Shown here: positions 53,849 through 62,937 of the stretch, one piece after another
How the letters are laid out: each line of letters opens with the position of its first letter
Numbering within the stretch: the first letter of the stretch is position 1
NCBI GenBank assembly: GCA_038040385.1
Contig: JBBPII010000003.1
Location: 186,001-250,000, forward strand
DNA length: 64,000 nt
Direction: 5' to 3'
From: Gilichinskyi gelida
GTDB lineage: Bacteria; Acidobacteriota; Thermoanaerobaculia; Gp7-AA8
Translations under genes and position numbers: made by a program
Notes under the pieces: generated by a model
The model's database searches: none
What the model was told of the DNA's origin: nothing
What the model saw: only the letters and a program-made list of their open reading frames with translations

Positions 53849-54298
53849 TTAGCAGGGGGCGATTCCGATCTCCGTGCGGAGATCGCGGACCGTGCGGTCG
53901 AGCAGCGCCTCTTCGAATGCGCCGCCGTACAGGTTCCCGCTGCGCCGGCCGCGCCGGAACGCCCGCCAGGTGCGGCGGGGCGCGATGAGAAAGCCGATGG
54001 CCATCGCGCCGAGGTTGAGCACCCAGGCCACCCAATGGCGCCGGCAGCCCGATCCGATCTCCCATGCGCCGATCTCCGACTCGCCGGTCCACGTGGTGTC
54101 GTAGCCGGTGAGGACGTGATGGATGTCGTGCAGCCGCACCGAGCGGCGGCGGGCCTCGACGTTCGGAAACGCGAAGACTGGCACCCGTCCGACGCGCAGC
54201 ACCACCCATCGATCGGCGTAGCCGCCGTCGGGAGCGAAGCCGGCGCGGCGGAAGTACTCCGCGCGGGCCTGGCGAACGCTGTCGGATTCGTTAGTCAA
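53849..54298 (-). CDS. Coq4-like protein
   Basis: 149 residues from a TTG; a GTG at 54355 would add a hydrophobic N-terminus but lies across the opposing promoter and lacks a ribosome site. The core HDIHHVLTGYDTTWTGESEIG matches the Coq4/ubiquinone-biosynthesis family pattern HDxxHVLTGY...GE, a metal-binding helix pair. A C-terminal hydrophobic stretch (WVLNLGAMAIGFLI) is followed by a basic tail. It may assist quinone or another lipid-linked pathway; function unproven. Confidence 0.6.
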   Translation of the reverse strand: MTNESDSVRQARAEYFRRAGFAPDGGYADRWVVLRVGRVPVFAFPNVEARRRSVRLHDIHHVLTGYDTTWTGESEIGAWEIGSGCRRHWVAWVLNLGAMAIGFLIAPRRTWRAFRRGRRSGNLYGGAFEEALLDRTVRDLRTEIGIAPC

Positions 54299-54302
54299 TG
54301 TC

Positions 54303-54331
54303 TTGACTATTGCTCCTGCCGAACCTACTAT
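54303..54331 (+). promoter_or_regulatory. Sigma-70 promoter for the TPR gene
   Basis: TTGACT at 54303-54308, a 17-bp spacer and TACTAT at 54326-54331, 45 bp before the ATG at 54376. The GGGAGG ribosome site lies at about 54359. It faces away from the Coq4-like gene. Confidence 0.55.
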
Positions 54332-54375
54332 AAGGAGAAATTCGAGTCGAAGCACTTCGGGAGGGTGTGAGAGTC

Positions 54376-54762
54376 ATGCGGCAGCGGCTTCAGATCAAAC
54401 GCTCGAATCCCCCCAACACCAGCAATCTGATCTCTACCATCCGCAGCTACCTGCCGGGTGCGTGGATCGCGCCGAAAAACAACGAGCTGATCACCCTCTA
54501 CCGCCTCCGCTACAAAATGGCGGTGGAAGAGCAGAAGTACGACACCGCCCTGATCTTCCTCAACAAGATCCTCGAGCTCGATCCGATGAACGCCGAGGCG
54601 AAGCTGTGCAAGGGAGAGATCTACCACCGCTGCCTGCAGGACTACCCGCGCGCCATCGAGCAGTACAACAAGGTGCTGCGCACGACGACGGAGAACGACG
54701 CGCCGATGATCCACGTCCGGGCCCGGGCGGCGATGGCCGAGATCATGGAGCTGTTGTCGTAA
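54376..54762 (+). CDS. Small TPR protein
   Basis: 128 residues from the ATG at 54376 (a GTG at 54367 is too close to the ribosome site). Basic head RQRLQIKRSNPP, a short strand, then TPR pairs from about residue 45 (MAVEEQKYDTALIFLNKILELDP, LCKGEIYHRCLQDYPRAIEQYNKVL). Monocistronic, between its own promoter and a hairpin. Probably a protein-protein adaptor; partner unknown. Confidence 0.75.
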   Translation: MRQRLQIKRSNPPNTSNLISTIRSYLPGAWIAPKNNELITLYRLRYKMAVEEQKYDTALIFLNKILELDPMNAEAKLCKGEIYHRCLQDYPRAIEQYNKVLRTTTENDAPMIHVRARAAMAEIMELLS

Positions 54763-54778
54763 CCCAACCGTGGGTGCC

Positions 54779-54798
54779 GGGCGCGCTGCTGCGCGCCC
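54779..54798. terminator. Bidirectional hairpin between convergent genes
   Basis: Perfect 8-bp stem GGGCGCGC/GCGCGCCC with loop TGCT, directly before the stop of the polyprenyl synthetase. No U-tract on either side, so termination strength is doubtful. Confidence 0.45.
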
Positions 54799-55821
54799 CT
54801 ACCGGTCCCGCTCGAGCACGAAATCCAACGCCATCTCCAGCGTCTCTTTCGCCGGCGAGTCGACGAAGGGCGCGAGCGCCGTCCGCGCGCGGTTGGCGTA
54901 GTCGCGGGCGATGGCGCGGGTGCGGTCGAGCGCCTCGTATTTCTGCACGATGTCGAGGATCTCGCCCGGCGCGACGCCGTCGAACGACTTGAGCGATGCG
55001 ATGCGCGTGATCTTCTCCCGCTCGGCGGGCGTGGCGCGCGGCATGGCCAGAATCAGCGGGAGGGTCAGCTTCCCTTCCTTCAGGTCCGACAGCGCCGGCT
55101 TCCCGAGCACTTCGGTGCTGGAGGTGAAGTCGAGCAGGTCGTCGATCAACTGGAAGCAGACGCCGAGGTTGAAGCCGTAGTTGAAGAGCGAGCTGGCCAT
55201 CGTCTCCGGCGTGTCGGTGAGATACGCGGGGATGCGGCAGCAGGCACCGAACAGCGACGCCGTCTTGCGGCCGACCACGTCGAAGTAGTCGTCGAGCGAC
55301 AGATCGGCGCGCCCGCTCTGCTCGAGGCCGAGGATCTCTCCCTCGATCATCCGGATGGTCACATTCGACAGCAGCCGGAGGATCTCCAGGTTCCCTTCGG
55401 CCAGCGCCATGCTCATGGAGTGCATGAAGATGTAGTCGCCAACCAGTACCGTCAGGTTGTTGCCCCAGCGGTAATTGATCGACGTCCGCCCGCGGCGGAT
55501 CTCCGCCTCGTCGATGATGTCGTCGTGGACGAGCGTGGCGGTGTGGATGAACTCCACCACCGCGCCGTAGATGACGTCGCGATAGCCCTCGTAGCGGAGC
55601 ATCTTGGAGACGAGGAGCAGCAGGGCGGGGCGGAGTCGCTTGCCGCCGCCGCCGAGGATGTGGTCGCCGACGTCGGCGACGGTCCGGATCTTCGATTCGA
55701 AGTTCCGCCGCAGCTCGTCCTCCACCAGCAGGAGCTTGGGCGCGACCGGCTCCAGCAGGCGCTCGGCGCGCGAGAGCTGTTCGGTCACCTCGGCGGGATT
55801 GAAGAGGCTCACGGGCCGCAA
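54799..55821 (-). CDS. ispB: Polyprenyl diphosphate synthase
   Basis: 340 residues. The two aspartate-rich metal motifs are LVHDDIIDEAEIRRG and FQLIDDLLDFTSS, with GGGKRLRPALLLL upstream. This is the trans-prenyltransferase fold that extends farnesyl diphosphate to a long quinone side chain (length not readable). Quinone supply fits the neighbouring Coq4-like gene. It is 25 bp downstream of yajQ on the same strand. Confidence 0.92.
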   Translation of the reverse strand: MRPVSLFNPAEVTEQLSRAERLLEPVAPKLLLVEDELRRNFESKIRTVADVGDHILGGGGKRLRPALLLLVSKMLRYEGYRDVIYGAVVEFIHTATLVHDDIIDEAEIRRGRTSINYRWGNNLTVLVGDYIFMHSMSMALAEGNLEILRLLSNVTIRMIEGEILGLEQSGRADLSLDDYFDVVGRKTASLFGACCRIPAYLTDTPETMASSLFNYGFNLGVCFQLIDDLLDFTSSTEVLGKPALSDLKEGKLTLPLILAMPRATPAEREKITRIASLKSFDGVAPGEILDIVQKYEALDRTRAIARDYANRARTALAPFVDSPAKETLEMALDFVLERDR

Positions 55822-55846
55822 GATTAACCGATCGGTCAGGTTTGTC

Positions 55847-56341
55847 TCAACCGCGGTAGTTGGTGAACTGGAGCGGGATTCCGTAGTCGTTCGACTTGAT
55901 CAAAGCAATCGCTTTTTGGAGATCGTCCTTGTTCCGTCCGCTCACCCGCACCTGATCGCTCTGAATCGAGGCCTGGACTTTCAATTTGGCGTCCTTGATG
56001 GTCCTGACGATGGCCTTCGCCTTCTCGGTTTCGATGCCCTGCACGACCTTCGTCCGCTGCCGGACCGTCCCGCCGGCGGCCTGCTCGATTTTCTCGTAGT
56101 CGAGGGCCTTGAGCGACACGCCGCGCTTGATCAGCTTCGTCTCCACGATGTCTTTCACGCTGCGCAGCTTCCCCTCGTCGTCGGAGACCAGGATGATCTC
56201 CTCGGCGGTCAGCTCGATGGAGCTCTTGCTTCCCTTGAAGTCGAAGCGCTGCGCCAGCTCCTTCTGCGCCTGCTGGATGGCGTTGGCCACTTCCTGCATG
56301 TCTGTTTTGGAAACCACGTCGAATGAAGAATCCTGCGCCAT
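55847..56341 (-). CDS. yajQ: YajQ-family nucleotide-binding protein
   Basis: 164 residues, full length. The typical beginning SFDVVSKTDMQEVANAIQQA, RFDFKGSKSSIEL, and the C-terminal VRVSGRNKDDLQKAIALIK are present. In other bacteria the family binds cyclic di-GMP or RNA. One base separates it from lolA. Confidence 0.94.
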   Translation of the reverse strand: MAQDSSFDVVSKTDMQEVANAIQQAQKELAQRFDFKGSKSSIELTAEEIILVSDDEGKLRSVKDIVETKLIKRGVSLKALDYEKIEQAAGGTVRQRTKVVQGIETEKAKAIVRTIKDAKLKVQASIQSDQVRVSGRNKDDLQKAIALIKSNDYGIPLQFTNYRG

Positions 56342-56342
56342 G

Positions 56343-56948
56343 CTATTGCTCCACGACCTGCACGCCCGCGGGCGGCGTGAATCGGAAAAACGCGGCGTCT
56401 TCGGGCCGCTTGCGGCGGAACGTCAGGTTGAACGCGGTCTGGTTGCCTTCGCGATCGGTGTAAGCGACGCGTCGGATGAGATGCGTGGCTTTGTCGATCT
56501 CCACAGTGACGTTGCGGATCATCGCCGATGCCGATCGGGGCGTGAGGCGGGAGACGACCAGGTTGCCCTTGGTCGTCTCGCGCGTGACGAAGGTCTTGTC
56601 GCGCGCCGACGGGTCGCCGACCAGGAGAAAGGGGAGCTCCGCGCGGCGCGAGGCGTCGAGCGCGGTCACGGTCACCTGCTTGTCCGCGGGAACGTAAAAC
56701 CACGAGCGCTGACCGTCGAAGACGAAGAGCTTCTCTTCGGGACTGGCGTAGCTCCAGCGCATCATCGGCAGCGTGCCGAAGACCACCGTGCCGCTCTCGG
56801 TCTGCGGTTTGTTGAAGCCTTTCGGCGTGAAGCTCTGGGTGAAGCTCGCCTCGGTGCCGGCCAGCGCGGCGGCCGCGCGGTCGATCTCCGCGGCGTGAAG
56901 GGAAACTGAGAGAGAAAGGGTAAGCGCGAGGAGTGTGATCTTCTTCAA
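56343..56948 (-). CDS. lolA: Outer-membrane lipoprotein carrier LolA
   Basis: 201 residues with signal LLALTLSLSVSLHA. ASFTQSFTPKGFNKPQTESG, MRWSYASPEEKLFVFDGQ and WFYVPADKQVTV are the LolA half-barrel pattern. It shuttles lipoproteins across the periplasm, consistent with several lipoproteins encoded here. Overlaps the next upstream gene by 4 bp. Confidence 0.88.
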   Translation of the reverse strand: MKKITLLALTLSLSVSLHAAEIDRAAAALAGTEASFTQSFTPKGFNKPQTESGTVVFGTLPMMRWSYASPEEKLFVFDGQRSWFYVPADKQVTVTALDASRRAELPFLLVGDPSARDKTFVTRETTKGNLVVSRLTPRSASAMIRNVTVEIDKATHLIRRVAYTDREGNQTAFNLTFRRKRPEDAAFFRFTPPAGVQVVEQ

Positions 56949-57304
56949 AGCTTTTCCACCTCGATCGAAACGATCGCCGAGTTGACAACAAAGATGCGGT
57001 CGTTTTTGCTCCGATCGTGGGGGAAAAGAAAGAAGCCGTTGCGCTCGGGGTTGTAGTGCGCGATGCCACGGATGACCTCGCCATCGGCGAACTCTATTGA
57101 GATGGTGCTGCCGGTGGCGGTGTCCAGCTCCTCGTCGGGATTGGTCTGCGGAAAGAAGACTGCCTTCAGCTCGGAAAACTGCACGTGGGCCGTCTCCGCA
57201 TCGCGCGCGACGTCGACGAATTTCTCGTCCACGTTGATGCCGGCGAGCGGAACGCGTTCCGTGCGGCCATCGCGGTACCGCAAGACGACAGTTGATTGAT
57301 CCAT
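56945..57304 (-). CDS. Small beta-rich protein (DUF6982-like)
   Basis: 119 residues from the ATG sharing a base with the kdsD stop (TGATG). Two similar beta halves (VVLRYRDGRTERVPL and ISIEFADGEVIRGIA) suggest a duplicated barrel related to small PilZ-like or Sm-like folds. No catalytic motif. Coupled to kdsD and lolA, so probably envelope-related. The family name is my best match, not certain. Confidence 0.6.
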   Translation of the reverse strand: MDQSTVVLRYRDGRTERVPLAGINVDEKFVDVARDAETAHVQFSELKAVFFPQTNPDEELDTATGSTISIEFADGEVIRGIAHYNPERNGFFLFPHDRSKNDRIFVVNSAIVSIEVEKL

Positions 57305-58269
57305 CAGAACAGCTCCAGGCCCCAGAGGTCGTGGAGGTGAATGATACCTTCGAGGCGACTCGAGGCGTCGACGCTGAATAGCGACGTGATCTTCCGCTCC
57401 TCCATCACCTGCAGCGCCGCCGATGCCAGCTCGCCGGCTTCGATGGTGAACGGGTTGCTCTTCATGCAGTCGCGCGCGCTCTTGCGAAGGATCTGCTCGT
57501 CGTGCTGCAGGATGCGCCGCAGGTCGCCGTCGGAGATGACGCCTTCGAGGATGCTGTCCTCGCCGACCACCGCTGCGATCCCGAAGCCCTTCTTCGACAT
57601 CTCGTAGATGACGTCGTTCATCGGCGTGTCGGCTCGGACCACCGGAACCTGCTCGCCGGTGTGCATCAGATCGCGGACGCGGAGGAAGCGCTTGCCGATC
57701 TTGCCGCCGGGATGGAGGAGCGCGAAGTCCTCTTCTTTGAAGCCCTTCCGCATCAGCAGCGCCATGGCCAACGCGTCGCCCAAGGCGAGGGTGGCAGTGG
57801 TCGACGCAGTCGGCGCCAAGCCGAGCGGGCACGCCTCCTTCGAGATGGCTGCGTTGAGGTGGTAGTCGGCCCCTTTGGCCAGGCTGGAAGCGGGATTGCC
57901 GGTCAGGGCCACGATCTCCGCGCCGATGCGCTTGATGCTCGGCAGGAGCCGAACCAGCTCCTCGGTCTCGCCGGAGTTGGAGACGGCGAGGACGACGTCG
58001 CCACGGACGATCATGCCGAGGTCGCCGTGGATGGCCTCGGCGGGATGGAGGAAGAACGACGGCGTCCCCGTCGAGGCGAGGGTCGCGCTGATCTTCTTGC
58101 AGATGATCCCCGACTTGCCGAGGCCCATGGTGACCACGCGGCCGGAGCAGGCGTTGATCAGCTCCACGACGTCGACGAAGGTGCCGTCGAGGTGCTCGAC
58201 CAGCCCGAGAATGGCCGCCGCTTCGACCTCCAGGACGCGTTTTGCTTCGGTGAGGGCGGGATGGACCAT
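57304..58269 (-). CDS. kdsD: Arabinose-5-phosphate isomerase KdsD
   Basis: 321 residues: SIS sugar-isomerase domain (VVTMGLGKSGIICKKISATLASTGTPS, HPAEAIHGDLGM, SNSGETEEL) followed by two CBS domains (about 205-320). It converts ribulose-5-phosphate to arabinose-5-phosphate, the first step to Kdo, so the cell makes lipopolysaccharide. First gene of the kdsD-small protein-lolA-yajQ run. Confidence 0.94.
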   Translation of the reverse strand: MVHPALTEAKRVLEVEAAAILGLVEHLDGTFVDVVELINACSGRVVTMGLGKSGIICKKISATLASTGTPSFFLHPAEAIHGDLGMIVRGDVVLAVSNSGETEELVRLLPSIKRIGAEIVALTGNPASSLAKGADYHLNAAISKEACPLGLAPTASTTATLALGDALAMALLMRKGFKEEDFALLHPGGKIGKRFLRVRDLMHTGEQVPVVRADTPMNDVIYEMSKKGFGIAAVVGEDSILEGVISDGDLRRILQHDEQILRKSARDCMKSNPFTIEAGELASAALQVMEERKITSLFSVDASSRLEGIIHLHDLWGLELF

Positions 58270-58291
58270 CGATTTCGATGCTATCAGAGTG

Positions 58292-58397
58292 TGATGGAGC
58301 GCCGCCGTCCCGGCGGCTGGACCGGCGGCGTCTCGCCGCCGAGGGGCGGGGCGCCGGGACGGCGCCCGGCCAGCCGGCGGGGACGCCGGCGTTCCTA
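58292..58397. repeat. GC-rich hairpin repeat (GGCGGCGTCTCGCCGCC family)
   Basis: Several nested dyads, CGGCGGCGTCTCGCCGCCG and GGCGCCGGGACGGCGCC, ending GGGACGCCGGCG. It fills the gap between the kdsD start and panE end. Confidence 0.6.
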
Positions 58398-59321
58398 GTT
58401 GGCGCGCGCTCTCGCTTCCTGCGGCAGCAGCATCGCCAGCAGGAAATCGCAGACCGGCGTAGCGACGACGGCGGCGCGCGCCATGCGCGCCACGGCGCCG
58501 AGCTGTGCGTCGAGCTCCGACGGCTTGCCCTCCATCACGTCACGCTGCAGCGAGGAGGTAGCCTCGGCCGGCAGGCCGTCGTAGCGGGCGAGGGTGCGGT
58601 CGACAGCCTCGTCGCCGAGGGTCAGGCCTCGCGCGGCAGCGACGGCGATGATCTCGTGCATGGCGTGGACGGCGAGCGCGCGCGGCTCGGGCATGGCGCG
58701 CCAGACGCCGATGGGGACGCGAGTGAGCGCGCCGATGCCGCTCATGGGCGTGATGAAGAGGAACTTCGACCACATGGCGTGGCGGATGTCCTGTGGCGGG
58801 TCGGCCTTCACGCCGGCGCGGATGAATTCTTCGCGCAGACGCTCTGCGCGCTCGCTCGGCCGGCCATCCAGCTCCCCGAACATCACGAACGGCTCGACGC
58901 CGGCGTGGCGGATGTGACCCGGCTCGACGATGAACGCCACGATGCCGCACAACCCGCCGAGGACGTGCTCGGGTCCAAAGACGGCGGCGAGCTGCTCGGG
59001 CGCCTCCATCCCGTTCTCCAGCGGGACGACGATCGTCTCGAGCCCGACCAGCGGCTTCACGCGTTCCGCCGCCTCGGGGATCTGCCACGCCTTGACCGCG
59101 AAGACCACCGCATCGACCGCCCCCACGCCCGCCGGATCGTCGGTGGCGTTCACGCGCTCGATGGCGAAGTCGCCGCCGATGCTGTCGACGCGCAGTCCGC
59201 GCGTGCGCAGCGCTTCGAGCGTGGCGCCGCGGGCGATGAAGACGACGTCGGCGCCCGCCTTGGCCAGCCTGCCGCCGAAGTAGCCGCCCACACCGCCGAC
59301 GCCGACCACCGCGATCCGCAT
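58395..59321 (-). CDS. panE: 2-dehydropantoate 2-reductase
   Basis: 308 residues. NADPH-binding VVGVGGVGGYFGGRLAKAG at the N-terminus; FAVKAWQ, LENGMEAPE and the catalytic lysine region WSKFLFITPMSGIGALT are family hallmarks. It reduces ketopantoate to pantoate for coenzyme A, as does coaD nearby. Its stop touches the repeat, and its start shares a base with the next gene's stop. Confidence 0.9.
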   Translation of the reverse strand: MRIAVVGVGGVGGYFGGRLAKAGADVVFIARGATLEALRTRGLRVDSIGGDFAIERVNATDDPAGVGAVDAVVFAVKAWQIPEAAERVKPLVGLETIVVPLENGMEAPEQLAAVFGPEHVLGGLCGIVAFIVEPGHIRHAGVEPFVMFGELDGRPSERAERLREEFIRAGVKADPPQDIRHAMWSKFLFITPMSGIGALTRVPIGVWRAMPEPRALAVHAMHEIIAVAAARGLTLGDEAVDRTLARYDGLPAEATSSLQRDVMEGKPSELDAQLGAVARMARAAVVATPVCDFLLAMLLPQEARARAN

Positions 59322-60136
59322 CAGTCGATCCGCACCACGCGCTCGGCGACCTTCGGGAAGCGCGTCATCACCGCGGGGTCGTGTCCCGGCACGATGTGGC
59401 CGTTCGCGCCGGCGATCGCCTTCATCCGCTCCTGCGCCTTCAGGTTCGAGGCGCGATCGAACGTCTGGGCGATCGGCGCGTGCTTCTCGAGGTTTTCGTA
59501 GAGGTAGAGATTATCGGAGGCGATGACGGCGGGGCCGGAGCGCGTCGGGACGCTGACGTACTGCGAGGCGAAGGTGTGCCGGCCGCCGGTGTGCACGCGG
59601 ACGCCCGGCAGGATCTCGCGGTCTCCGTCGACCAGGCGCAACCGCCCCTCCGTGTTCATCTTCAGCAGCGCCGCGACGTCCTCGGGATCGATGCCGCCGT
59701 GCTTCCCGCCCTCCTGCCACGCCGCGCCGGTGTAATACGCGTACTCCTCCTTCTGGATCCACACCGTCGCCTTCGGAAAGAGGTCCGCGCCGTCGGCATG
59801 GTCCCAGTGCGCGTGCGAGAGGATCAGATCGGTCACCTCCTCCGGCTTCACGCCGGCCAGGGCGACGGCCTGGTCGGGGCGCAGGAAGTCGCGAACCGTC
59901 CAGCTCTTGAAGAACTGTGGGCGGTAGAAGCCGGAGTCGACGACGATGTTCCGCCCGCCGCCGCGCGCCAGCCAGACCATCATCTGGATGTCGAGCTTGC
60001 GCTCTTTGTCCGCCCCTTCGACCAGCCCCGACACGGGAAAGCCTGGGATCACCGCGTAGCTGATCGCGTAGACCTCGTACTGCGGCACCTGCGCGAGCGC
60101 GGTGGCGAGCAGCAGCGCAATCACGCCACGCTCCAC
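59321..60136 (-). CDS. Metallo-beta-lactamase-fold hydrolase, lactonase-like, exported
   Basis: 271 residues. The N-terminus VIALLLATALAQ is signal-like. The dinuclear zinc motif is complete: SHAHWDHADG (HxHxDH), GGRHT (later His), ASDN (bridging Asp) and GHD near the end. Domain order and RHLFDSGF-like opening (VVDSGFYRPQFF) resemble N-acyl-homoserine-lactonase-type enzymes such as AiiA. Substrate is inferred only. Overlaps the DinB-like gene by 16 bp and panE by 1 bp. Confidence 0.8.
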   Translation of the reverse strand: MERGVIALLLATALAQVPQYEVYAISYAVIPGFPVSGLVEGADKERKLDIQMMVWLARGGGRNIVVDSGFYRPQFFKSWTVRDFLRPDQAVALAGVKPEEVTDLILSHAHWDHADGADLFPKATVWIQKEEYAYYTGAAWQEGGKHGGIDPEDVAALLKMNTEGRLRLVDGDREILPGVRVHTGGRHTFASQYVSVPTRSGPAVIASDNLYLYENLEKHAPIAQTFDRASNLKAQERMKAIAGANGHIVPGHDPAVMTRFPKVAERVVRID

Positions 60137-60642
60137 CCGCCCAGGCGCTTGTGCGTGCGCATCCAGACCTCGTCGAGCGCGCCGTCCTTCAGCATCTTGG
60201 CGATCCAGACGATCTGACCGGTGTGATTGGCGACGTGCGCGGTGATGGAGATCAGCTCCTCCAGCACGGTCTTGTAGAGCTTCGGCTCCGTGGCCGGCTC
60301 GGCAAGGCGCTCAGGCGTCAGTCCGCCGAACGTTTTCTCCGCGTTGGACACCATCGCGTCGAAGGTGGCCATCAGTTCCGCGCGCGGGATGCGGCGGCGT
60401 TCGGCGAATTCGGCGTCGCGGTCGCGCGTGTAATCGAGGCCGCCCATGTTGCGATTGAGGTAGTGGTTCAGCGAGCCGCTGAGGTGGAGGACGAGGTTTC
60501 CGATCGAGTTCGACGTCTCATTCGGCCGCCACCAGAGCTGGTCGTCGTCGAGCGCCTCCACCGCCGCGCGGATCTGGGCGGGGAAGACGCGGCAGATGCG
60601 GGCGCCCAGGGCTTCGAGAGCGAGCGAACCGAGGTCAGGCAT
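60121..60642 (-). CDS. DinB-like (DUF1572) four-helix protein
   Basis: 173 residues from the ATG at 60642. WWRPNETSNSIGNLVLHLSGSLNHY and the late THVANHTGQIVWIAKML-type stretch (AHVANHTGQI) place metal-binding histidines as in DinB/DUF1572 proteins, which are often thiol-dependent transferases. Divergent from pckA; the 108-bp gap should hold both promoters. Confidence 0.75.
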   Translation of the reverse strand: MPDLGSLALEALGARICRVFPAQIRAAVEALDDDQLWWRPNETSNSIGNLVLHLSGSLNHYLNRNMGGLDYTRDRDAEFAERRRIPRAELMATFDAMVSNAEKTFGGLTPERLAEPATEPKLYKTVLEELISITAHVANHTGQIVWIAKMLKDGALDEVWMRTHKRLGGWSVA

Positions 60643-60750
60643 GGCGGCAGCATTGTAGTTCTGTGTACAATCGGGCACTCGTTTTTCGGCGCAATCCTTG
60701 CGTCGGCGCACCCCAAAATCTACTCTTGCACTCAAGCGAGGACCGATCGA

Positions 60751-62361
60751 ATGACCGAAATTCTGCCCTCCACGACCGCCCACGCCGCGGCGGAACCGAA
60801 ACGGAGCGCCAAAGCGAAGTCGTCGAAGAGCCTTCCGGTGGAGCCGAAGTCGGTGGTGTGGGATCCCTCGCCTGCCGAGCTGCGGCGCTTCACCGAGGAG
60901 ATGCCGAACTGCCGCGTCACGGAATTCGACAACGTCAACGTGGCCACCCGCGTCGTTTCGCGCTCCAAGCTCTCCACCTTCATCGCCACCGACACGCCTG
61001 AGAACCACTCCGACCAGGCCATCACCCGCGCCGAGTACGAGCGGATCTCAAAACTGCAGAATGACTACATCCGCACCCGCGACATGCTGGTCGTCGACGG
61101 CTACATCGGCAACGACCCGGAGTTCCGCGTCCCCACGCGGCTGATCATCGAGAAATCGAACGCCAACATCGCCGGCATGCAGCAGCACCTCTACTATCCG
61201 GCGACGCCCGAGGAGATCGAGCACTTCGAGCCGGTACTGACGGTCATCTACACCCCAAACCTGAAGGCCGAGGGCTATCCGGAGGAGCGCCTCATCGCCG
61301 TCGACCTGGAGAACTTCATCACCCGCGTCTTCCACTCGGATTACTTCGGCGAGTCGAAAAAGGGCGGGCTGCGGATGTGGAACAAGCTGGTTTACGAGCG
61401 CGGCGGCCTGGCACTTCACGCCGGATGCAAGGTGATTCCGGTCGGCAGCGAGAACCGCGTCGGCCTGATCGTCGGTCTGTCGGGGACGGGCAAGACGACG
61501 ACGACCTTCACGAAGCAGAACAACTCATCGCCGGTGCAGGACGACTTCTGCGCCCTGATGCCGGGCGGGAAGGTGTACGCCACCGAGAACGGCTGCTTCG
61601 CCAAGACCTTCGGACTCAACGCCAACGACGAGCCGACGATCTTCGCCGCCTGCGCGTCGCCGTACGCGTACCTGGAGAACGTCTCGCAGAACGACGCCGG
61701 CAAGGTCGACTACTTCGATACTTCGTACACCCAGAACGGACGCGCGGTCATCCGCATGCAGGACATCGCCGGCGCCGCCGACGCGCGCGAGGTCACGAAG
61801 GTCGACTTCCTCCTCATCCTCAACCGCAACGAGAACATCATCCCCGCCGTGGCGAAGCTCGACGGCGCTCTCGCCGCCGCCTACTTCATGCTCGGCGAAA
61901 CGAAGGGCACCAGCGCGGGCGGGGCGGCCGAGGCGGGCAAATCGCTGCGCGTCCCCGGCACCAATCCCTTCTTCCCGCTGCTGCACGCCTTCCAGGGCAA
62001 CCGGATGCACGAGCTGATGAAGGCCAGCCCGATGGACGTCTACCTCATGAACACCGGCCGCATCGGCGGCGACGACAAGGACGAGCGGTCCAAGAAGGTG
62101 AAGATCCAGCACTCCTCGGCCATCGTGAAGGCCATCGCCGAGGGGACCATCAAGTGGGAGCGCGACCCCGACTTCGGCTATCTCGTCGCCACCGAAATTC
62201 CGGGGCTCGACGACCACGACTACCTCCGCCCGAAAGCGCTGTACGAGCGGCAGGGGAGGGGCGACGAATACGCCCAGCTCGTGGCCAAGTACAACGACGA
62301 TCGGCGCGCTTACCTCCGAAAATGGAAAGGGCTCGACGAGGAGATCGTCGGCGCAATCTGA
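60751..62361 (+). CDS. pckA: Phosphoenolpyruvate carboxykinase (ATP)
   Basis: 536 residues, the length of the ATP-dependent type. Walker-like kinase loop GLSGTGKTTTT, metal-binding DDFCALMPGGKVYA region and GTSAGGAAEAGKSLRVPGTN near the active site. It converts oxaloacetate to PEP at the start of gluconeogenesis. A lysine/serine-rich head (residues 15-32) precedes the core. The most conserved enzyme in this part of the window. Confidence 0.95.
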   Translation: MTEILPSTTAHAAAEPKRSAKAKSSKSLPVEPKSVVWDPSPAELRRFTEEMPNCRVTEFDNVNVATRVVSRSKLSTFIATDTPENHSDQAITRAEYERISKLQNDYIRTRDMLVVDGYIGNDPEFRVPTRLIIEKSNANIAGMQQHLYYPATPEEIEHFEPVLTVIYTPNLKAEGYPEERLIAVDLENFITRVFHSDYFGESKKGGLRMWNKLVYERGGLALHAGCKVIPVGSENRVGLIVGLSGTGKTTTTFTKQNNSSPVQDDFCALMPGGKVYATENGCFAKTFGLNANDEPTIFAACASPYAYLENVSQNDAGKVDYFDTSYTQNGRAVIRMQDIAGAADAREVTKVDFLLILNRNENIIPAVAKLDGALAAAYFMLGETKGTSAGGAAEAGKSLRVPGTNPFFPLLHAFQGNRMHELMKASPMDVYLMNTGRIGGDDKDERSKKVKIQHSSAIVKAIAEGTIKWERDPDFGYLVATEIPGLDDHDYLRPKALYERQGRGDEYAQLVAKYNDDRRAYLRKWKGLDEEIVGAI

Positions 62362-62396
62362 TACTCTTTTTGTCCTCAGGAGAAGGAGGTCGGCGG

Positions 62397-62936
62397 ATGC
62401 GACTCGGAGCGCTGGTTCCGTGTGTAGGTTTTCTCGCAACGGTCGCGGTCGCGGCGACGACGCCCAACCGGCCGCCCGACACTCAGACCCTCAGTGCCCC
62501 CGCCACGCAGCGCGAATACGCGCCGCTGCGCCTGCGCCGGTCGCGGGCGGCGACCATCCCCACCAACGTCGACGCGCAGGTGCTGGCGAATCTCTTCGCC
62601 GCCGAGCCGCGCAGCGACTTCGACGTCGCCGTCAGCTCCGGCAACATCTCCTGCGACGCGCGCACCTGCCGCGTAGTCCTCAATGTCAGGCTCCCCGAGA
62701 CCACCGCCCCCGCGCGGCTGTCGTTCGCCGTAGCCAGTCCGAAAGGGGAGTTGTCCGAGGTGCGCCACAGCGAGTGCCTGACGTCGATCTGCACCGTGCA
62801 ACTCGTCCTCGAGCGCGGCCGCAACGTGATCGCCGTCGGCGCCGCCGACGCCATGACCCGCGGCTCCGGCTTCGCCACCACCCAGATCATTGCCGACGTG
62901 CCGATGAGCGCGCAGCGCAAGGGGGAGTGGTTCTGA
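62397..62936 (+). CDS. Secreted protein of unknown function
   Basis: 179 residues from the ATG at 62397 (AGAAGGAGG 6 nt upstream). Signal ALVPCVGFLATVAVAA. Mature part basic then beta-rich, with two spaced cysteines pairs (SCDARTC and SECLTSIC) likely forming disulfides in the periplasm. Follows pckA by 35 bp and may be co-transcribed. Family not recognised. Confidence 0.65.
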   Translation: MRLGALVPCVGFLATVAVAATTPNRPPDTQTLSAPATQREYAPLRLRRSRAATIPTNVDAQVLANLFAAEPRSDFDVAVSSGNISCDARTCRVVLNVRLPETTAPARLSFAVASPKGELSEVRHSECLTSICTVQLVLERGRNVIAVGAADAMTRGSGFATTQIIADVPMSAQRKGEWF

Positions 62937-62937
62937 G

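Noticed and set aside
55826..55847. Sequence resembling the island's 27-bp repeat (18 of 22 bases)
   Set aside because: A match of this quality is expected about once by chance in a window this size, and the dyad is not kept.
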